Shown: in pieces, positions 17,731-27,667 of the stretch
Position numbering within the stretch: position 1 is the first letter of the stretch
Layout of the letters: the number at the start of each line of letters is the position of its first letter
Assembly (NCBI GenBank): GCA_023512435.1
Contig: JAILZP010000003.1
Location: forward strand, 1 to 64,000
Reading direction: 5' to 3'
DNA from: Peptococcaceae bacterium
GTDB taxonomy: Bacteria; Bacillota; Desulfotomaculia; Desulfotomaculales; Desulfocucumaceae
Length of the DNA: 64,000 nt
Program-made: the position numbers and the translations under genes
The notes under the pieces: model-generated
What the model was told of the DNA's origin: nothing
The model's input: the letters and a program-made list of their open reading frames with translations, nothing else
The model's database searches: none

Positions 17731-18138
17731 ATGATCTACCGGTTTATAGTCTACGGGCTGCTGGGATGGGGACTGGAAATATTCTGGACCGGCCTGGGAT
17801 CGGCCGTCAGGGGAGACGTCCGGCTGTCCGCCGGCACCTATCTCTGGATGTTTCCCATTTACGGGCTGGCCATCTTTATGGAGCCGCTGCACGACCGGGT
17901 CAGGGCCTGGCCCTGGCTTCTCCGCGGACTTTTGTGGATCCTGGTGATCTGGACCATCGAGTATGTGACCGGATCTCTGATCAGGCTTATGACCGGGTTA
18001 AGCCCCTGGGACTACACCGGGGCCACCCGCTGGCAGATAGACGGCCTCATCCGCCTGGACATGGCCCCGCTCTGGTTTGCGACCGGGCTTATGTTTGAGC
18101 GGGTGCACGACTTCCTGGTGACGCGGCTGAGGGTGTAA
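17731..18138 (+). CDS. Putative ABC-transporter type IV (CmpB-like) membrane protein
   Basis: 135 residues with four predicted spans and the family's YGLLGWGLEIFWTGL and WTIEYVTGSLIRL segments, and SPWDYTG. The name comes from a domain family; transport has not been shown. It is alone, 1 membrane protein on the plus strand between the polyamine and RND operons. Confidence 0.75.
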   Translation: MIYRFIVYGLLGWGLEIFWTGLGSAVRGDVRLSAGTYLWMFPIYGLAIFMEPLHDRVRAWPWLLRGLLWILVIWTIEYVTGSLIRLMTGLSPWDYTGATRWQIDGLIRLDMAPLWFATGLMFERVHDFLVTRLRV

Positions 18139-18253
18139 TCCGGCTTCCGGATACCGGCCTAAAAAACCAGTTGATTAAATTTTTACTTGAAGTATTTTCC
18201 TTGGCAATACATAATACATATGGATGGAATCTGGAAAAGGAAGGGAGAGGGCT

Positions 18254-19360
18254 TTGGGTAAAAAAAGATTGATTATCCCCGTTGCGGTTTTGTTGGTGGT
18301 TTTCCTGCTGGCCTACATCAAATACTCAGGGAACGTGGGGACGGCCGGGGGAAAAAAGGATCCCCCGGCCAATAAACCTGTTGCGGTCAAAACAGCGGCG
18401 GCGGTCCCGGGAGCCATCAGCCCTTCCCTCACCCTGAGCGGGACGGTGGCTGGCGAAAAGGAAACGGTGATCACCGCCAAAACCCAGGGCATTTTAATCT
18501 CGCTGCTGGCCAGGACCGGTCAGCGGGTGGCCGCAGGCCAGGCAGTGGCCTTGCTCGAAAGCGAAAACCAGCAGCTTGCCCTGGAAAAATCCAGGGAACA
18601 GGTGAACGCCGCCGGTTCCGCCCTGGAAAAGGCGAAGGCCGATTTTGCCAGGATCGCTGAACTGTACAAGCAGGGGGCGGTGTCCCGGGCCGACTACGAG
18701 AATGCGGAACTCGCCCTGAAAAACGCCCAGGCAGCCTACAACGCGGCCGTGTCGGACAGCCGGCTGGCCGACCGGCAGATCAGGGACGCCACGGTGGCGG
18801 CTCCCTTCTCGGGCAGCGTGGCGGAATGCTTCGTGGAGGAGGGTGAGATGATCTTCCCGTCAACCAGGCTCATGACCCTGGTTGATGATTCAAGGCTGAA
18901 AATCAAGGCCAATCTCACCGCCGACCAATTGAAGCTGGTGTCGGAGGGGAGCAAGGGGATTTTTACCACCGGCGTTGTTTCCGGAAAGGAATTCGCCTGT
19001 ACGGTTAAAAGCATCAGCACCAGGGCAAACCCCGTCAACCTCACATATGCCGCTGAACTGACCCTGTCCCAAGATGCCGGGGACCTGCTGAAACCGGGTA
19101 TGTTCGGCCACGTCAGGCTTGAAACCAAGGAGATACCCGGCCTCATCATTCCCCGGGAGGCTCTGGTTACCCGGGACGAGTCGGGGAACGCAGAGCTGTT
19201 CGCGGTCAAGGACGGGAAGGCTGTCCTGAAAAGCGTAACAACCGGTCTTAGCGACGACAGGAATATAATCGTGCTTGGGGGTCTTCAACCCGGCGAGAAA
19301 GTGGTAACATTCGGCCAAAGCCTGCTTAAAGACGGTTCTTTGGTCACCGAGGGGGAGTGA
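18254..19360 (+). CDS. RND/MacA-type efflux periplasmic adaptor (membrane fusion protein)
   Basis: 368 residues from TTG 18254, which follows GGGAGAGGG; an upstream ATG at 18224 is in frame. A single N-terminal anchor (about 7-24), then the HlyD-like layout: beta-barrel/lipoyl half (ISLLARTGQRVAAGQAVALLE), alpha-helical hairpin, second lipoyl half (APFSGSVAECFVEEGEM), and a C-terminal barrel. It would link the RND pump to the outside. The next gene starts one base after this stop. Confidence 0.92.
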   Translation: MGKKRLIIPVAVLLVVFLLAYIKYSGNVGTAGGKKDPPANKPVAVKTAAAVPGAISPSLTLSGTVAGEKETVITAKTQGILISLLARTGQRVAAGQAVALLESENQQLALEKSREQVNAAGSALEKAKADFARIAELYKQGAVSRADYENAELALKNAQAAYNAAVSDSRLADRQIRDATVAAPFSGSVAECFVEEGEMIFPSTRLMTLVDDSRLKIKANLTADQLKLVSEGSKGIFTTGVVSGKEFACTVKSISTRANPVNLTYAAELTLSQDAGDLLKPGMFGHVRLETKEIPGLIIPREALVTRDESGNAELFAVKDGKAVLKSVTTGLSDDRNIIVLGGLQPGEKVVTFGQSLLKDGSLVTEGE

Positions 19361-19361
19361 A

Positions 19362-22300
19362 ATGAAAATCACCGAATTCTCCCTCAAGAGGCCGTCTCTG
19401 ATCACGGTGGTCTTTCTCGCCCTGTTTATACTGGGCATTTTCAGCTACGGGCGCCTGCCCGCCGACCTGCTGCCCAAGATGGAGTTTCCTTTCGTGGCGG
19501 TAATGGTGCCCTACCCCGGGGCGGGCCCCGAAGACGTGGAGCGCAAGGTGACCAAGCCCATGGAGGACGCCATGTCCTCGCTGAACAATATAGAATCCAT
19601 TTATTCCGGGTCCCAGGAAGGCATGGCCATGATCTGGATAGAATTCAAGCTGGACACAGACCCGGACCTGGCTGTCAACGAGGTGCAGAGAAAGTACAAC
19701 GCCGTTGTGGGCGAACTGCCGGTGGAAGCCGAGCCGGCCACCATACTGCAGTGGAATATGAACGACGTGCCCATCATGCAGTTCTCCGTCACCGGCAGCC
19801 TGCCCCCGGCTGAACTCTTCGACCTGGTAAAAAACGACATTCAGGCGGAGATTCAGCAGGTTAAGGGAGTCAGCAGGGTTACGCTTTTGGGGGGCAAGGA
19901 GAGGGAAATACGGCTGGAGGTGCGGCCGGACCTTCTGCAGGCGTATAAAATCCCGATCCTCCAGGTGATGGCGGCGGTGCAGGGAGACAACCAGAACGTT
20001 CCCGCCGGCAAAGTGGAAAAAAGCGGGAAAAACTATATAGTTAGGGTAAAATCCCAGGTTTCGGACATCGCCGAACTGGAAAAAATTGTTGTCGCCCGGA
20101 CCCAGGAGGGCCCTGTTTACCTGCGGGATGTGGCCCGGGTAAAAGACGCCTTCAAAGACGACACAAGCATAATCCGCCTCAACGGCGAGCCCGGAATCGG
20201 GCTGATGGTGTTCAAAAGAACCGACGCCAACACCATAGAGACCTGCGAGAAGGTCAGGGAAGCCGTCAGCCGGCTGGAAAACAAGTACGGGGTCCGCATC
20301 GCCCTCGCTTACGATTCGTCGGATTTCATTAAAAGCTCCCTGGCCGGGGTGCAGGAAGAGCTGATCCTGGCGGTGCTGATCGTGGCCCTGGTGATCTTTG
20401 TCTTTCTGGGGAGCTGGCAGGGGTCTTCGGTGATCTTGCTTTCCATACCCGTATCGCTGATAGGCACCCTGCTCTTTATGATGCTTTTTGATATCTCGCT
20501 GAATTTGATGAGCCTGATGGGAGCGGCCCTGGTGGTGGGGATCATCGTGGACGACTCCATCGTTGTGCTGGAGAACATCCAGCGCCACATGGAGAAGGGG
20601 TTGGACCGGGTGACGGCGGCCATCCGGAGCAGCAGGGAAATCGGCGTGGCCGTGGTGGGCATTTCCCTGACCCTGGTGGTGGTGTTCCTGCCCATGGCCC
20701 TGGTGCCCGGCATAGCCGGCAAGATCTTCCGGGAGTTCGGGCTGGTGGTTGTGTGCTCCACCATGCTATCCCTGCTGGTGGCCGTTACGCTTATACCGCT
20801 TTTGGCCTCCAGGTGGGCCAGCCTTGGTGAAAAAGAGGGCCGGTCGCGCGTTTCCCGGCTGCTGGCTGGGTTTGAGGGCTTTTTGCGCGGATTGAGCAGG
20901 AGCTACGAGCAGGGGATAAAGTGGGCGTTAGACCATAAAAAAATGGTGCTGGCCGTGGCCGTGGGGTCCTTGCTTGCCTCCGGGGCACTTATTCCCCTGC
21001 GCCTGGTGGGAACGGAATTTATGCCCAAGGTGGATAGGGGCGAGTTCATCCTCAAGCTTACCGCGCCGCCGGGAACCAGCCTGGCCAGGATGGACTCCCT
21101 GGTGAGGGGCGTGGAGGACGAAATCCGTTCCCTGCCGGAGGTCAAGGATGTGTACGTGTCCCTGGGATACACCACGGGAGGGTACGACGCCGCCTCGTCC
21201 AGCAACCTGGCCGAGATAAAAGTGACCCTCAGGGAAGCCGGGCCGGAAAAAAGCGGCCCGGTTAAACAGAAGGTGAAGGACATAGCCGACCGCAGGGCCG
21301 GCATTGAGTCCAGCATTGTGCTGACATCCATCTTTGGCAGCGCTGAAGACTCGGATCTGAGGATCGAGGTCAGGGGCAGCAACCTGGACAGACTGAAGCA
21401 GTCCGCGGAATTGATCAAGGAGAGCGTAGCCTCAATCCCGGGGGTCAGGGAAGTGCGCACCACCATTGAAGGCGGCCTGCCCGAGTACAACATCAGGGTG
21501 GACCGGGACGCCGCCGCGGCCCACGGAATACTTACCGGCGACGTGGCCGGCACCCTCGGGCTGTACGTCACCGGGAAGGTGGTGGGCAAGTTCAGTGACG
21601 GGGAAGACCAGTATGACGTAAGGCTCATTGCCGACCCCGAGTTCCGCAATGACCCCAATGACATGGCCGACCTGCTTGTGGCCGGTTCCACCGGTGATCA
21701 GATCAAGCTGGGCCAGATAGCCAGGTTCAGTCAGGGCGCCAGTCTGAAAAAAATAGAGCGGATCGACCGCCAGAGGATGATTGCGGTGAACGCCAACCTG
21801 GAAGGGCGGAGCCTGGGGGACGTGGTGAACGACTTCAAGCTTAAGCTTAAGGACATGAATCTGCCTCCGGACATCAACGTGGTGTTCGAGGGCGACCAGA
21901 AGATGTTCGAGGAGTCCATGCGGGACCTGGCCATGGCCATGTTGATCAGCTTCATATTTGTGTACCTGATCATGGTGGCCATATTCGAGTCGTTCCTGCT
22001 GCCCATGACCATCTGGCTGTCGGTGCCCATGGCCATGGTGGGGGCGCTGTTGGCCCTGGCGCTGACCCGGCAGACCCTGAGCATATTTTCCATGGTGGGC
22101 ATGATCATGCTCATCGGGCTGGTGACCAAAAACGCCATCCTGCTGGTGGATTTCACCAATGCCCTGAGGAAGCGCGGCCTGGGCGTGCGGGAGGCCCTGG
22201 TCCGGGCGGGATCGGTCAGGCTGCGCCCGATCCTGATGACCACCACGGCCATGGTCATGGCCATGCTTCCCCTGGCCATGGGGATCTCCACCGGGTCGGA

Positions 22301-22466
22301 AATGAGGCGGGGCATGTCGGTGGCGCTGATCGGCGGCCTGATTTCCTCCACCTGCCTTACCCTGTTTTTGGTGCCGGTGATATACAGCCTGCTGGAATCC
22401 CTCAAGGAGAGAATTTTCCGGCGCCGGCGGACCGGGGGCGTCCCTGCCGGGACCGCCGGCCACTGA
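19362..22466 (+). CDS. HAE1-family RND efflux permease
   Basis: 1034 residues, full length. Twelve predicted spans, the two large periplasmic loops, and the proton-relay motif in span 4 (GIIVDDSIVVLENI). Also SMVGMIMLIGLVTKNAILLV in the span-11 region. It is translated with the adaptor (stop-to-start gap of one base, GGGGGAG site). RND exporters with an adaptor are normally diderm systems; in a monoderm-like spore-former the adaptor presumably works without an outer-membrane channel, and none is nearby. Substrate unknown. Confidence 0.94.
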   Translation: MKITEFSLKRPSLITVVFLALFILGIFSYGRLPADLLPKMEFPFVAVMVPYPGAGPEDVERKVTKPMEDAMSSLNNIESIYSGSQEGMAMIWIEFKLDTDPDLAVNEVQRKYNAVVGELPVEAEPATILQWNMNDVPIMQFSVTGSLPPAELFDLVKNDIQAEIQQVKGVSRVTLLGGKEREIRLEVRPDLLQAYKIPILQVMAAVQGDNQNVPAGKVEKSGKNYIVRVKSQVSDIAELEKIVVARTQEGPVYLRDVARVKDAFKDDTSIIRLNGEPGIGLMVFKRTDANTIETCEKVREAVSRLENKYGVRIALAYDSSDFIKSSLAGVQEELILAVLIVALVIFVFLGSWQGSSVILLSIPVSLIGTLLFMMLFDISLNLMSLMGAALVVGIIVDDSIVVLENIQRHMEKGLDRVTAAIRSSREIGVAVVGISLTLVVVFLPMALVPGIAGKIFREFGLVVVCSTMLSLLVAVTLIPLLASRWASLGEKEGRSRVSRLLAGFEGFLRGLSRSYEQGIKWALDHKKMVLAVAVGSLLASGALIPLRLVGTEFMPKVDRGEFILKLTAPPGTSLARMDSLVRGVEDEIRSLPEVKDVYVSLGYTTGGYDAASSSNLAEIKVTLREAGPEKSGPVKQKVKDIADRRAGIESSIVLTSIFGSAEDSDLRIEVRGSNLDRLKQSAELIKESVASIPGVREVRTTIEGGLPEYNIRVDRDAAAAHGILTGDVAGTLGLYVTGKVVGKFSDGEDQYDVRLIADPEFRNDPNDMADLLVAGSTGDQIKLGQIARFSQGASLKKIERIDRQRMIAVNANLEGRSLGDVVNDFKLKLKDMNLPPDINVVFEGDQKMFEESMRDLAMAMLISFIFVYLIMVAIFESFLLPMTIWLSVPMAMVGALLALALTRQTLSIFSMVGMIMLIGLVTKNAILLVDFTNALRKRGLGVREALVRAGSVRLRPILMTTTAMVMAMLPLAMGISTGSEMRRGMSVALIGGLISSTCLTLFLVPVIYSLLESLKERIFRRRRTGGVPAGTAGH

Positions 22467-22594
22467 AAAATCCGCGCGGATGTCGGTATTTGCAGTCATC
22501 CAGCCCTGGGGATAACCTGTTGATAAGTATTGACATAGGACCAGGGACCCACGAAAATACGTGCGTTTTTATCATGGCGGGTTGTGGATATTTT

Positions 22595-22625
22595 CTCCGC
22601 CGGAATAGCGGAGTTTCTCTTTTTC
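22595..22625 (+). terminator. Terminator of the RND operon
   Basis: CTCCGC/GCGGAG stem with a 7-base loop and a TTTCTCTTTTT tail, 129 bases after the permease stop. Confidence 0.7.
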
Positions 22626-22709
22626 TAGAGAAAATTCCATTTATTTGATGAGCAGGAAAAAAGATTTTATGGTCGAATGCACACCATTAATTGCCTGATA
22701 GGGGGCCGA

Positions 22710-23300
22710 ATGGTGAACACCGCAACCTTTTTGGAAGTAATGTCCATACAGAGGCACGATTTTTTAAATCACCTGCAGGTTATTTCCGGCCTTGCCCAGT
22801 TGAACAAAATAGAGCGGGTAAAGGAATATGTCAAGCAGGTGAGCCTGGAAATGGATAGGCTGGGCAAGGTCGCCCGCCTGATGGTGCCCGAGGTGGCGGC
22901 GGTTTTGCTGGCGGGGCATTATCTGGCCGAAAAGCACCAGGTCAATGTAGTGTACGACATAGGCACGAACCTCGAAGACTGTGCGGTTCCGGGAAATATT
23001 CTGGCCGAAGTGCTGGAGGAGGCCTTCCGCCATTCCGTGGCCTGCATTGCCCGTCCCGGCACGCCCGGCTGCCGCCTGAAGGTATCCATCGGCGAATCCG
23101 ACAGGAAGTATATATTAAAGTTGTCCTTCCCCAGGCCTCCCCGCGGGAAAGCCGGAACAGTCCAGGCCAGGCTTGCCGGTGCGGGCCAAAAGATGACACC
23201 CTACGGGGGTATGGTCAAGATTGAAGAATCGGGCAGCGGGGGGGAAATATTTATCATATTTCCGCACCAGTTGCCTGAACGGGGTAGCTTAGGTACATAA
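22710..23300 (+). CDS. spo0B: Spo0B-like sporulation histidine phosphotransferase
   Basis: 196 residues from ATG 22710 (GGGGG upstream; ATG 22677 is in frame without a site). The dimerisation helix carries the phospho-accepting histidine in QRHDFLNHLQVI, as in Spo0B/SpoOB_alpha proteins. The C-terminal half is a degenerate ATPase-like fold. In Bacillus it passes phosphate from Spo0F to Spo0A. It precedes obg, the usual Firmicute order, although the rplU-rpmA genes that normally come before it are absent here. Confidence 0.82.
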   Translation: MVNTATFLEVMSIQRHDFLNHLQVISGLAQLNKIERVKEYVKQVSLEMDRLGKVARLMVPEVAAVLLAGHYLAEKHQVNVVYDIGTNLEDCAVPGNILAEVLEEAFRHSVACIARPGTPGCRLKVSIGESDRKYILKLSFPRPPRGKAGTVQARLAGAGQKMTPYGGMVKIEESGSGGEIFIIFPHQLPERGSLGT

Positions 23301-23353
23301 TAAACTTATGATGAAATTCTATCCCGCCAGAATTCTGAATTAAAGGTGGACTC

Positions 23354-24625
23354 ATGTTTTACGACAAGGCAAAAATTTACGTCAGGGGCGGAGACGGGGG
23401 CAATGGATGTATTGCCTTCCGCCGGGAAAAATATGTCCCCGAGGGCGGCCCCTGGGGAGGAGACGGGGGCAGGGGCGGGGATGTAATCCTGGTGGCCGAC
23501 GAGGGTCTGCGCACCCTGGTGGACTTCAGGTACCAGAGGCATTACAAGGCCGGGCGGGGTGTTCACGGAAAGGGCAAAAACATGCACGGCGCGTCTGGTG
23601 AAGACCTTGTTTTAAGGGTTCCGGTGGGCACCGTGGTCAGGGAAGCCGAAACGGGCCGGCTGATCGGAGATCTTACCATCAACGGGCAGAGTCTGGTCGT
23701 GGCCAGGGGCGGCCGCGGGGGGAGGGGCAACGCCAGGTTTGCCACCATGAACAACAGGGCTCCCAAAATGGCCGAAAAGGGGGAACCCGGCGAGGAACTC
23801 TGGCTTTCCCTGGAATTGAAGCTGCTGGCCGATGTCGGCCTGGTCGGGCTGCCCAATGCCGGGAAATCCAGCCTGATCTCGAAAATTTCCGCGGCCAGGC
23901 CCAAAATAGCGGACTATCCCTTTACCACCATCGTGCCCAACCTCGGCATGGTCAGGGTGGATGAGGGATCCAGCTTCGTGGTGGCCGATATTCCGGGCCT
24001 GATCGAAGGAGCCCATGCCGGCGCCGGCCTTGGCCACGAATTCCTGCGCCACGTGGAAAGGACCCGCATCCTGGTCCACCTGGTGGATATATCCGGATTC
24101 GGCGGACGGGACCCGGTGCGGGATTTTCACACCATCAACAGGGAGCTGGCCCTGTATAACCCAGAACTGGCTGAAAAACCGATGCTGGTGGCCGCCAACA
24201 AGATTGACCTGCCGGAAGCGAGGGAAAACCTTGTGTATTTCAGCCGGCAGCTGGGAGAACGGTATGAAATTTTTCCCGTTTCCGCCCTTACCGGGGAGGG
24301 ACTGGACAGGCTGGTAAGCAGGATCGGCCGGCTGCTGGAGACCATCCCGGTCAAGGCCCCGGAGGTGTCCGGCCCGGATCCCGGAGTCCTGCACACCGCC
24401 GGCCCCCGCTTTACCATCGGCAGGGAAGGCGGAGTGTTCATCGTCGGCGGCAGGGAGATTGAGCGGCACGTGGCCATGACCGACCTGGAAAACGAGGAGG
24501 CGGTGGGACGACTGCAAAGGATTATGTATCTGATGGGCATTGACCGGGCCCTGCGGGAGGCCGGCGCCAAAAACGGGGACATGGTCAAAATAAAGGATTT
24601 TGAATTTGAGTATAACGATGGCTAA
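23354..24625 (+). CDS. obg: GTPase Obg
   Basis: 423 residues. Glycine-rich Obg domain (about 1-158), G domain with [21 protein letters not shown] and NKIDLP, and the C-terminal OCT domain (about 345-420). Ribosome-associated GTPase linked to 50S assembly, growth control and, in Bacillus, entry into sporulation. Follows spo0B. Confidence 0.96.
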   Translation: MFYDKAKIYVRGGDGGNGCIAFRREKYVPEGGPWGGDGGRGGDVILVADEGLRTLVDFRYQRHYKAGRGVHGKGKNMHGASGEDLVLRVPVGTVVREAETGRLIGDLTINGQSLVVARGGRGGRGNARFATMNNRAPKMAEKGEPGEELWLSLELKLLADVGLVGLPNAGKSSLISKISAARPKIADYPFTTIVPNLGMVRVDEGSSFVVADIPGLIEGAHAGAGLGHEFLRHVERTRILVHLVDISGFGGRDPVRDFHTINRELALYNPELAEKPMLVAANKIDLPEARENLVYFSRQLGERYEIFPVSALTGEGLDRLVSRIGRLLETIPVKAPEVSGPDPGVLHTAGPRFTIGREGGVFIVGGREIERHVAMTDLENEEAVGRLQRIMYLMGIDRALREAGAKNGDMVKIKDFEFEYNDG

Positions 24626-24685
24626 AGGAGTCCGCAACAACTGCCGAAATAAAGAGTAGGCAGGGCCGGCAGGAGGTGGATTGAC

Positions 24686-24811
24686 GTGGTGAAAAAACTC
24701 TGCGACTGCTGTCAGGGTGAAAGCTTCAGCTCAAACGAAAGGGGATTGTGGATCTGCCCCTATTGCGGGTGCGACCTGACGTTGAAACCCGCTGAGGCCA
24801 GGGTGTCATAA
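24686..24811 (+). CDS. 41-aa zinc-ribbon mini-protein
   Basis: GTG after AGGAGGTGG. Two cysteine pairs: CDCC near the start and CPYCGC in the middle. Small, unannotated zinc-ribbon type; a similar 43-aa one follows proA. No known function. Confidence 0.6.
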   Translation: MVKKLCDCCQGESFSSNERGLWICPYCGCDLTLKPAEARVS

Positions 24812-24849
24812 AAGGCATACAGGAAGCGGACCAGGAAATATCCTGAGGA

Positions 24850-24874
24850 GGGATGTCAAGGGGCATCCTTTTTT
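24850..24874 (+). terminator. Terminator after the zinc-ribbon gene
   Basis: GGATG/CATCC stem, 8-base loop, TTTTTT. It separates obg and the mini-gene from proBA. Confidence 0.7.
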
Positions 24875-24889
24875 CATTTGCAATTATTT

Positions 24890-24918
24890 TTTACCGGTTT
24901 GTTTGCGCATGTTATAAT
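24890..24918 (+). promoter_or_regulatory. Putative proBA promoter
   Basis: TTTACC, 17-base spacer, TATAAT, 24 bases before the proB start codon. Confidence 0.5.
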
Positions 24919-24941
24919 AAGGTATCCAGATAAAGGATTTC

Positions 24942-26078
24942 GTGTGGGGTGCCATGAGGGACAGAAGCGATTTCAGACATTTGAACAGGCTGGTAGTAAA
25001 GGTGGGGTCCAGCTCCATCGCTTATGACAGCGGGAGGCCCAACCTCTCCCGGCTGGAGTCGTTGGCCAGGGAGCTTTCCGACCTTCACAACAGGGGAATG
25101 GAAGTGGTCCTGGTGACCTCCGGGGCCATCGGGATTGGCTTAAACCGCCTGGGGTTTTCCAAGCGCCCGAAAAACATACCGGAGAAGCAGGCCGCCGCCG
25201 CCGTCGGGCAGGGGCTGCTGATGCACATGTACGAAAAACTGTTTGCCGAATACGGGGTCACGGTGGGCCAGGTCCTTCTCACCCGGGAGGACTTTTCGGA
25301 CCGGCACAGGTTTTTAAACGCCAGGAACACCCTTTACGCGCTGATGGGCCTGGGGGTAATCCCCATCATCAACGAAAACGATACCGTGGCGGTGGATGAA
25401 ATAAAGCTCGGTGACAACGACACCCTGGCCGCCCTGGTGGGGGGCCTGGTGGATGCCGAAATACTCATTCTGCTTTCAGACGTTGACGGTTTGTACTCCT
25501 CCGATCCGCGGTTGAACAAAGACGCCGGCCTGATCCCGGAGGTCCGGGAAATCACCGAAGAAATGGAAAAGCTGGCCGGGGGGGCCGGAAGCAGCCTGGG
25601 TACCGGGGGAATGTCAACCAAGCTCCAGGCGGCCAGGATAGCCATGCATTCAGGCTTTGTGATGGTCCTGGCCGGCGCTTCGGAGAAGGACGTGGTCCGG
25701 AGGATCATGGCCGGTGAAAAAATAGGCACCGTTTTCTGGCCCCAGGGGAAACTGGAGAACAAAAAGAGGTGGATTGCCTACAGCTCTTCGGTACAGGGGA
25801 AAATAATGGTGGACGAAGGCGCCGCCAGGGCCCTGCTGAACTACGGAAAAAGCCTTCTCCCTTCAGGCGTCGTCGGGGTGGAGGGCGCGTTCGAGGTCGG
25901 CAATACCGTTTCCGTGGTCGACCCCCGGGGGCGGGAAATAGCCAGGGGGATTGTCAATTACGCCGCCCGGGATGTTGAAAAGATTAAGGGGATCCACTCC
26001 CGGGAGATTAAAAAAATTTTGGGCCGCCACGATTACGACGAGATCATCCACCGGAACAACATGGTTTCCAATGTGTAA
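24942..26078 (+). CDS. proB: Glutamate 5-kinase
   Basis: First step of proline synthesis: phosphorylates glutamate with ATP. Amino-acid-kinase domain (VVKVGSSSIAYD, TSGAIGIG, NENDTVAVDEIKLGDND, GTGGMSTKLQAARIA) then a C-terminal PUA domain (about 280-375). 378 residues, normal length. GTG 24942 is used; an ATG four codons in is an alternative. Confidence 0.96.
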   Translation: MWGAMRDRSDFRHLNRLVVKVGSSSIAYDSGRPNLSRLESLARELSDLHNRGMEVVLVTSGAIGIGLNRLGFSKRPKNIPEKQAAAAVGQGLLMHMYEKLFAEYGVTVGQVLLTREDFSDRHRFLNARNTLYALMGLGVIPIINENDTVAVDEIKLGDNDTLAALVGGLVDAEILILLSDVDGLYSSDPRLNKDAGLIPEVREITEEMEKLAGGAGSSLGTGGMSTKLQAARIAMHSGFVMVLAGASEKDVVRRIMAGEKIGTVFWPQGKLENKKRWIAYSSSVQGKIMVDEGAARALLNYGKSLLPSGVVGVEGAFEVGNTVSVVDPRGREIARGIVNYAARDVEKIKGIHSREIKKILGRHDYDEIIHRNNMVSNV

Positions 26079-26099
26079 GTCTAAGAGGAGTGATGAGGG

Positions 26100-27353
26100 A
26101 TGTTTGAACAGGAAATAAGGTCCAAGGCCGAAAAGGCGGGGCGGGCGGCGAGAACACTGGCCGGGCTTTCGGCCGGTGAAAAAAACGGCGCTCTTATGCA
26201 TATGGCCGAGGCCTTGGTCAGGGAAACACCGGCCATATTGGAGGCCAACCGGGCAGACGTGCAGGCCGGGCTTGAAAAGGGGCTTTCCAAGGCCCTGATC
26301 GACAGGCTGCTGCTGACTCCCGAAAGGATCCTGGACATGGCCCAAGGCTTGAAGGAGGTGGCCGGTCTCCCGGACCCGGTGGGAGAGGTTGAATCCATGT
26401 GGGTCAGGCCCAACGGCATCCAGGTGGGAAGGGTCAGGGTGCCGCTGGGGGTGATCGGGATAATTTACGAGGCCAGGCCCAATGTCACGGTGGACGCCGC
26501 CGGGCTCTGCATCAAGGCGGGCAACGCCGTCCTGCTGCGCGGGGGGTCGGAGGCCATCAACTCCAACAAGGTGATCACCGGGATCATCGCTGAGGCGTCG
26601 GTCAAGGGCGGCGTTCCCGAGGGGGCGGTCCAGCTGGTGGAAAGCACCGACCGGGCTGCCGTATACGCCATGCTCAAGATGAACGGGCTTATCGACGTGG
26701 TCATCCCCAGGGGAGGGGCCGGACTGATCCGGACCGTAATCGAAAACGCCACGGTGCCGGTCATTGAGACCGGGGTGGGCAACTGCCACGTTTACGTGGA
26801 CGACAGTGCCGACCTGGAGATGGCCGCAAAAATCGTAATTAACGCCAAGTGCCAGCGGCCCGGGGTCTGCAACGCCATGGAGACCCTGCTGGTGCACAGC
26901 GGGGTGGCGGACCGGTTTTTGCCCGGGATCCTGGAGAAGCTGAGGGAACTGGGTGTCGAGGTAAGGGGTGACCAGCGGGTCAGGGCTTTGGCCGGCTGGG
27001 TCAAGGAGGCCGTCGAGGAGGACTGGGCCACGGAGTACCTGGACCTGATCCTGGCGGTAAAGGTGGTGGACAGCCCGGACGAGGCCATGGACCACATTCA
27101 CCGGTTTGGGACAAAGCATTCCGAGGCCATTGTCACCCGGGATTATGACCTGGCCAGGCGGTTTTTGAAGGAAGTGGACGCCGCGGCGGTGTACGTCAAC
27201 GCCTCCACCAGGTTCACCGACGGCTACCAGTTCGGCTTCGGCGCCGAAATAGGCATCTCCACCCAGAAGCTGCATGCCCGGGGACCGATGGGACTGAAGG
27301 AACTGACCACGTATAAATACGTCATTTACGGCAGCGGCCAGGTGAGGACTTAA
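26100..27353 (+). CDS. proA: Gamma-glutamyl phosphate reductase
   Basis: Reduces glutamyl-5-phosphate to the semialdehyde with NADPH. Aldehyde-dehydrogenase-type fold: GVIGIIYEARPNVTVDAA, CIKAGNAVLLRGG and the catalytic cysteine in NAKCQRPGVCNAME. 417 residues. Follows proB by 21 bases with AGAGGAGTG. Confidence 0.96.
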   Translation: MFEQEIRSKAEKAGRAARTLAGLSAGEKNGALMHMAEALVRETPAILEANRADVQAGLEKGLSKALIDRLLLTPERILDMAQGLKEVAGLPDPVGEVESMWVRPNGIQVGRVRVPLGVIGIIYEARPNVTVDAAGLCIKAGNAVLLRGGSEAINSNKVITGIIAEASVKGGVPEGAVQLVESTDRAAVYAMLKMNGLIDVVIPRGGAGLIRTVIENATVPVIETGVGNCHVYVDDSADLEMAAKIVINAKCQRPGVCNAMETLLVHSGVADRFLPGILEKLRELGVEVRGDQRVRALAGWVKEAVEEDWATEYLDLILAVKVVDSPDEAMDHIHRFGTKHSEAIVTRDYDLARRFLKEVDAAAVYVNASTRFTDGYQFGFGAEIGISTQKLHARGPMGLKELTTYKYVIYGSGQVRT

Positions 27354-27452
27354 GCGTATGGCCGCCGGTCCGGATCCGCCCCGGTTCCGTGTTCCCGGTT
27401 CTTGTCAAGTGACAAGCATACCCGTGAATATAATGTTTACGGGGGCTTGCGG

Positions 27453-27584
27453 ATGGAAGTGTGTTTTAACTGCGGGTGCAGCCTGGAGGGTGAGATCTCG
27501 GGGCGGTACGGGGACAGTGAGGGGTGGCTTTGTATAAAATGTTTAACCAGCCTGCTGGGGCTGCCGGCCGGTGAAAATTATTAA
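27453..27584 (+). CDS. 43-aa zinc-ribbon mini-protein
   Basis: ATG with GGGGG 7 bases upstream. Two CxxC pairs, CFNCGC and CIKC, around a short charged middle. Same architecture as the 41-aa product at 24686, with little sequence in common outside the cysteines. Confidence 0.55.
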   Translation: MEVCFNCGCSLEGEISGRYGDSEGWLCIKCLTSLLGLPAGENY

Positions 27585-27607
27585 AATAAATACAGCGGGG
27601 CATAACC

Positions 27608-27636
27608 GGGGCCGGGATGATTAAGCACCCCGGCCC
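27608..27636. terminator. Bidirectional hairpin between convergent genes
   Basis: GGGGCCGGG/CCCCGGCCC stem (8-9 bp) with an 11-base loop, between the mini-gene and the convergent histidine kinase. Confidence 0.55.
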
Positions 27637-27667
27637 TTGACCATCAGGCCGGATTTTCGCCGGATTT

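Noticed and set aside
19344-20588. 414-codon antisense frame over the RND permease
   Set aside because: His/Gln-rich shadow of a GC-rich gene; the RND gene has full conserved motifs.
25863-27275. 470-codon antisense frame over proB/proA
   Set aside because: His/Pro/Gly-rich with no start signal; proA and proB are complete.
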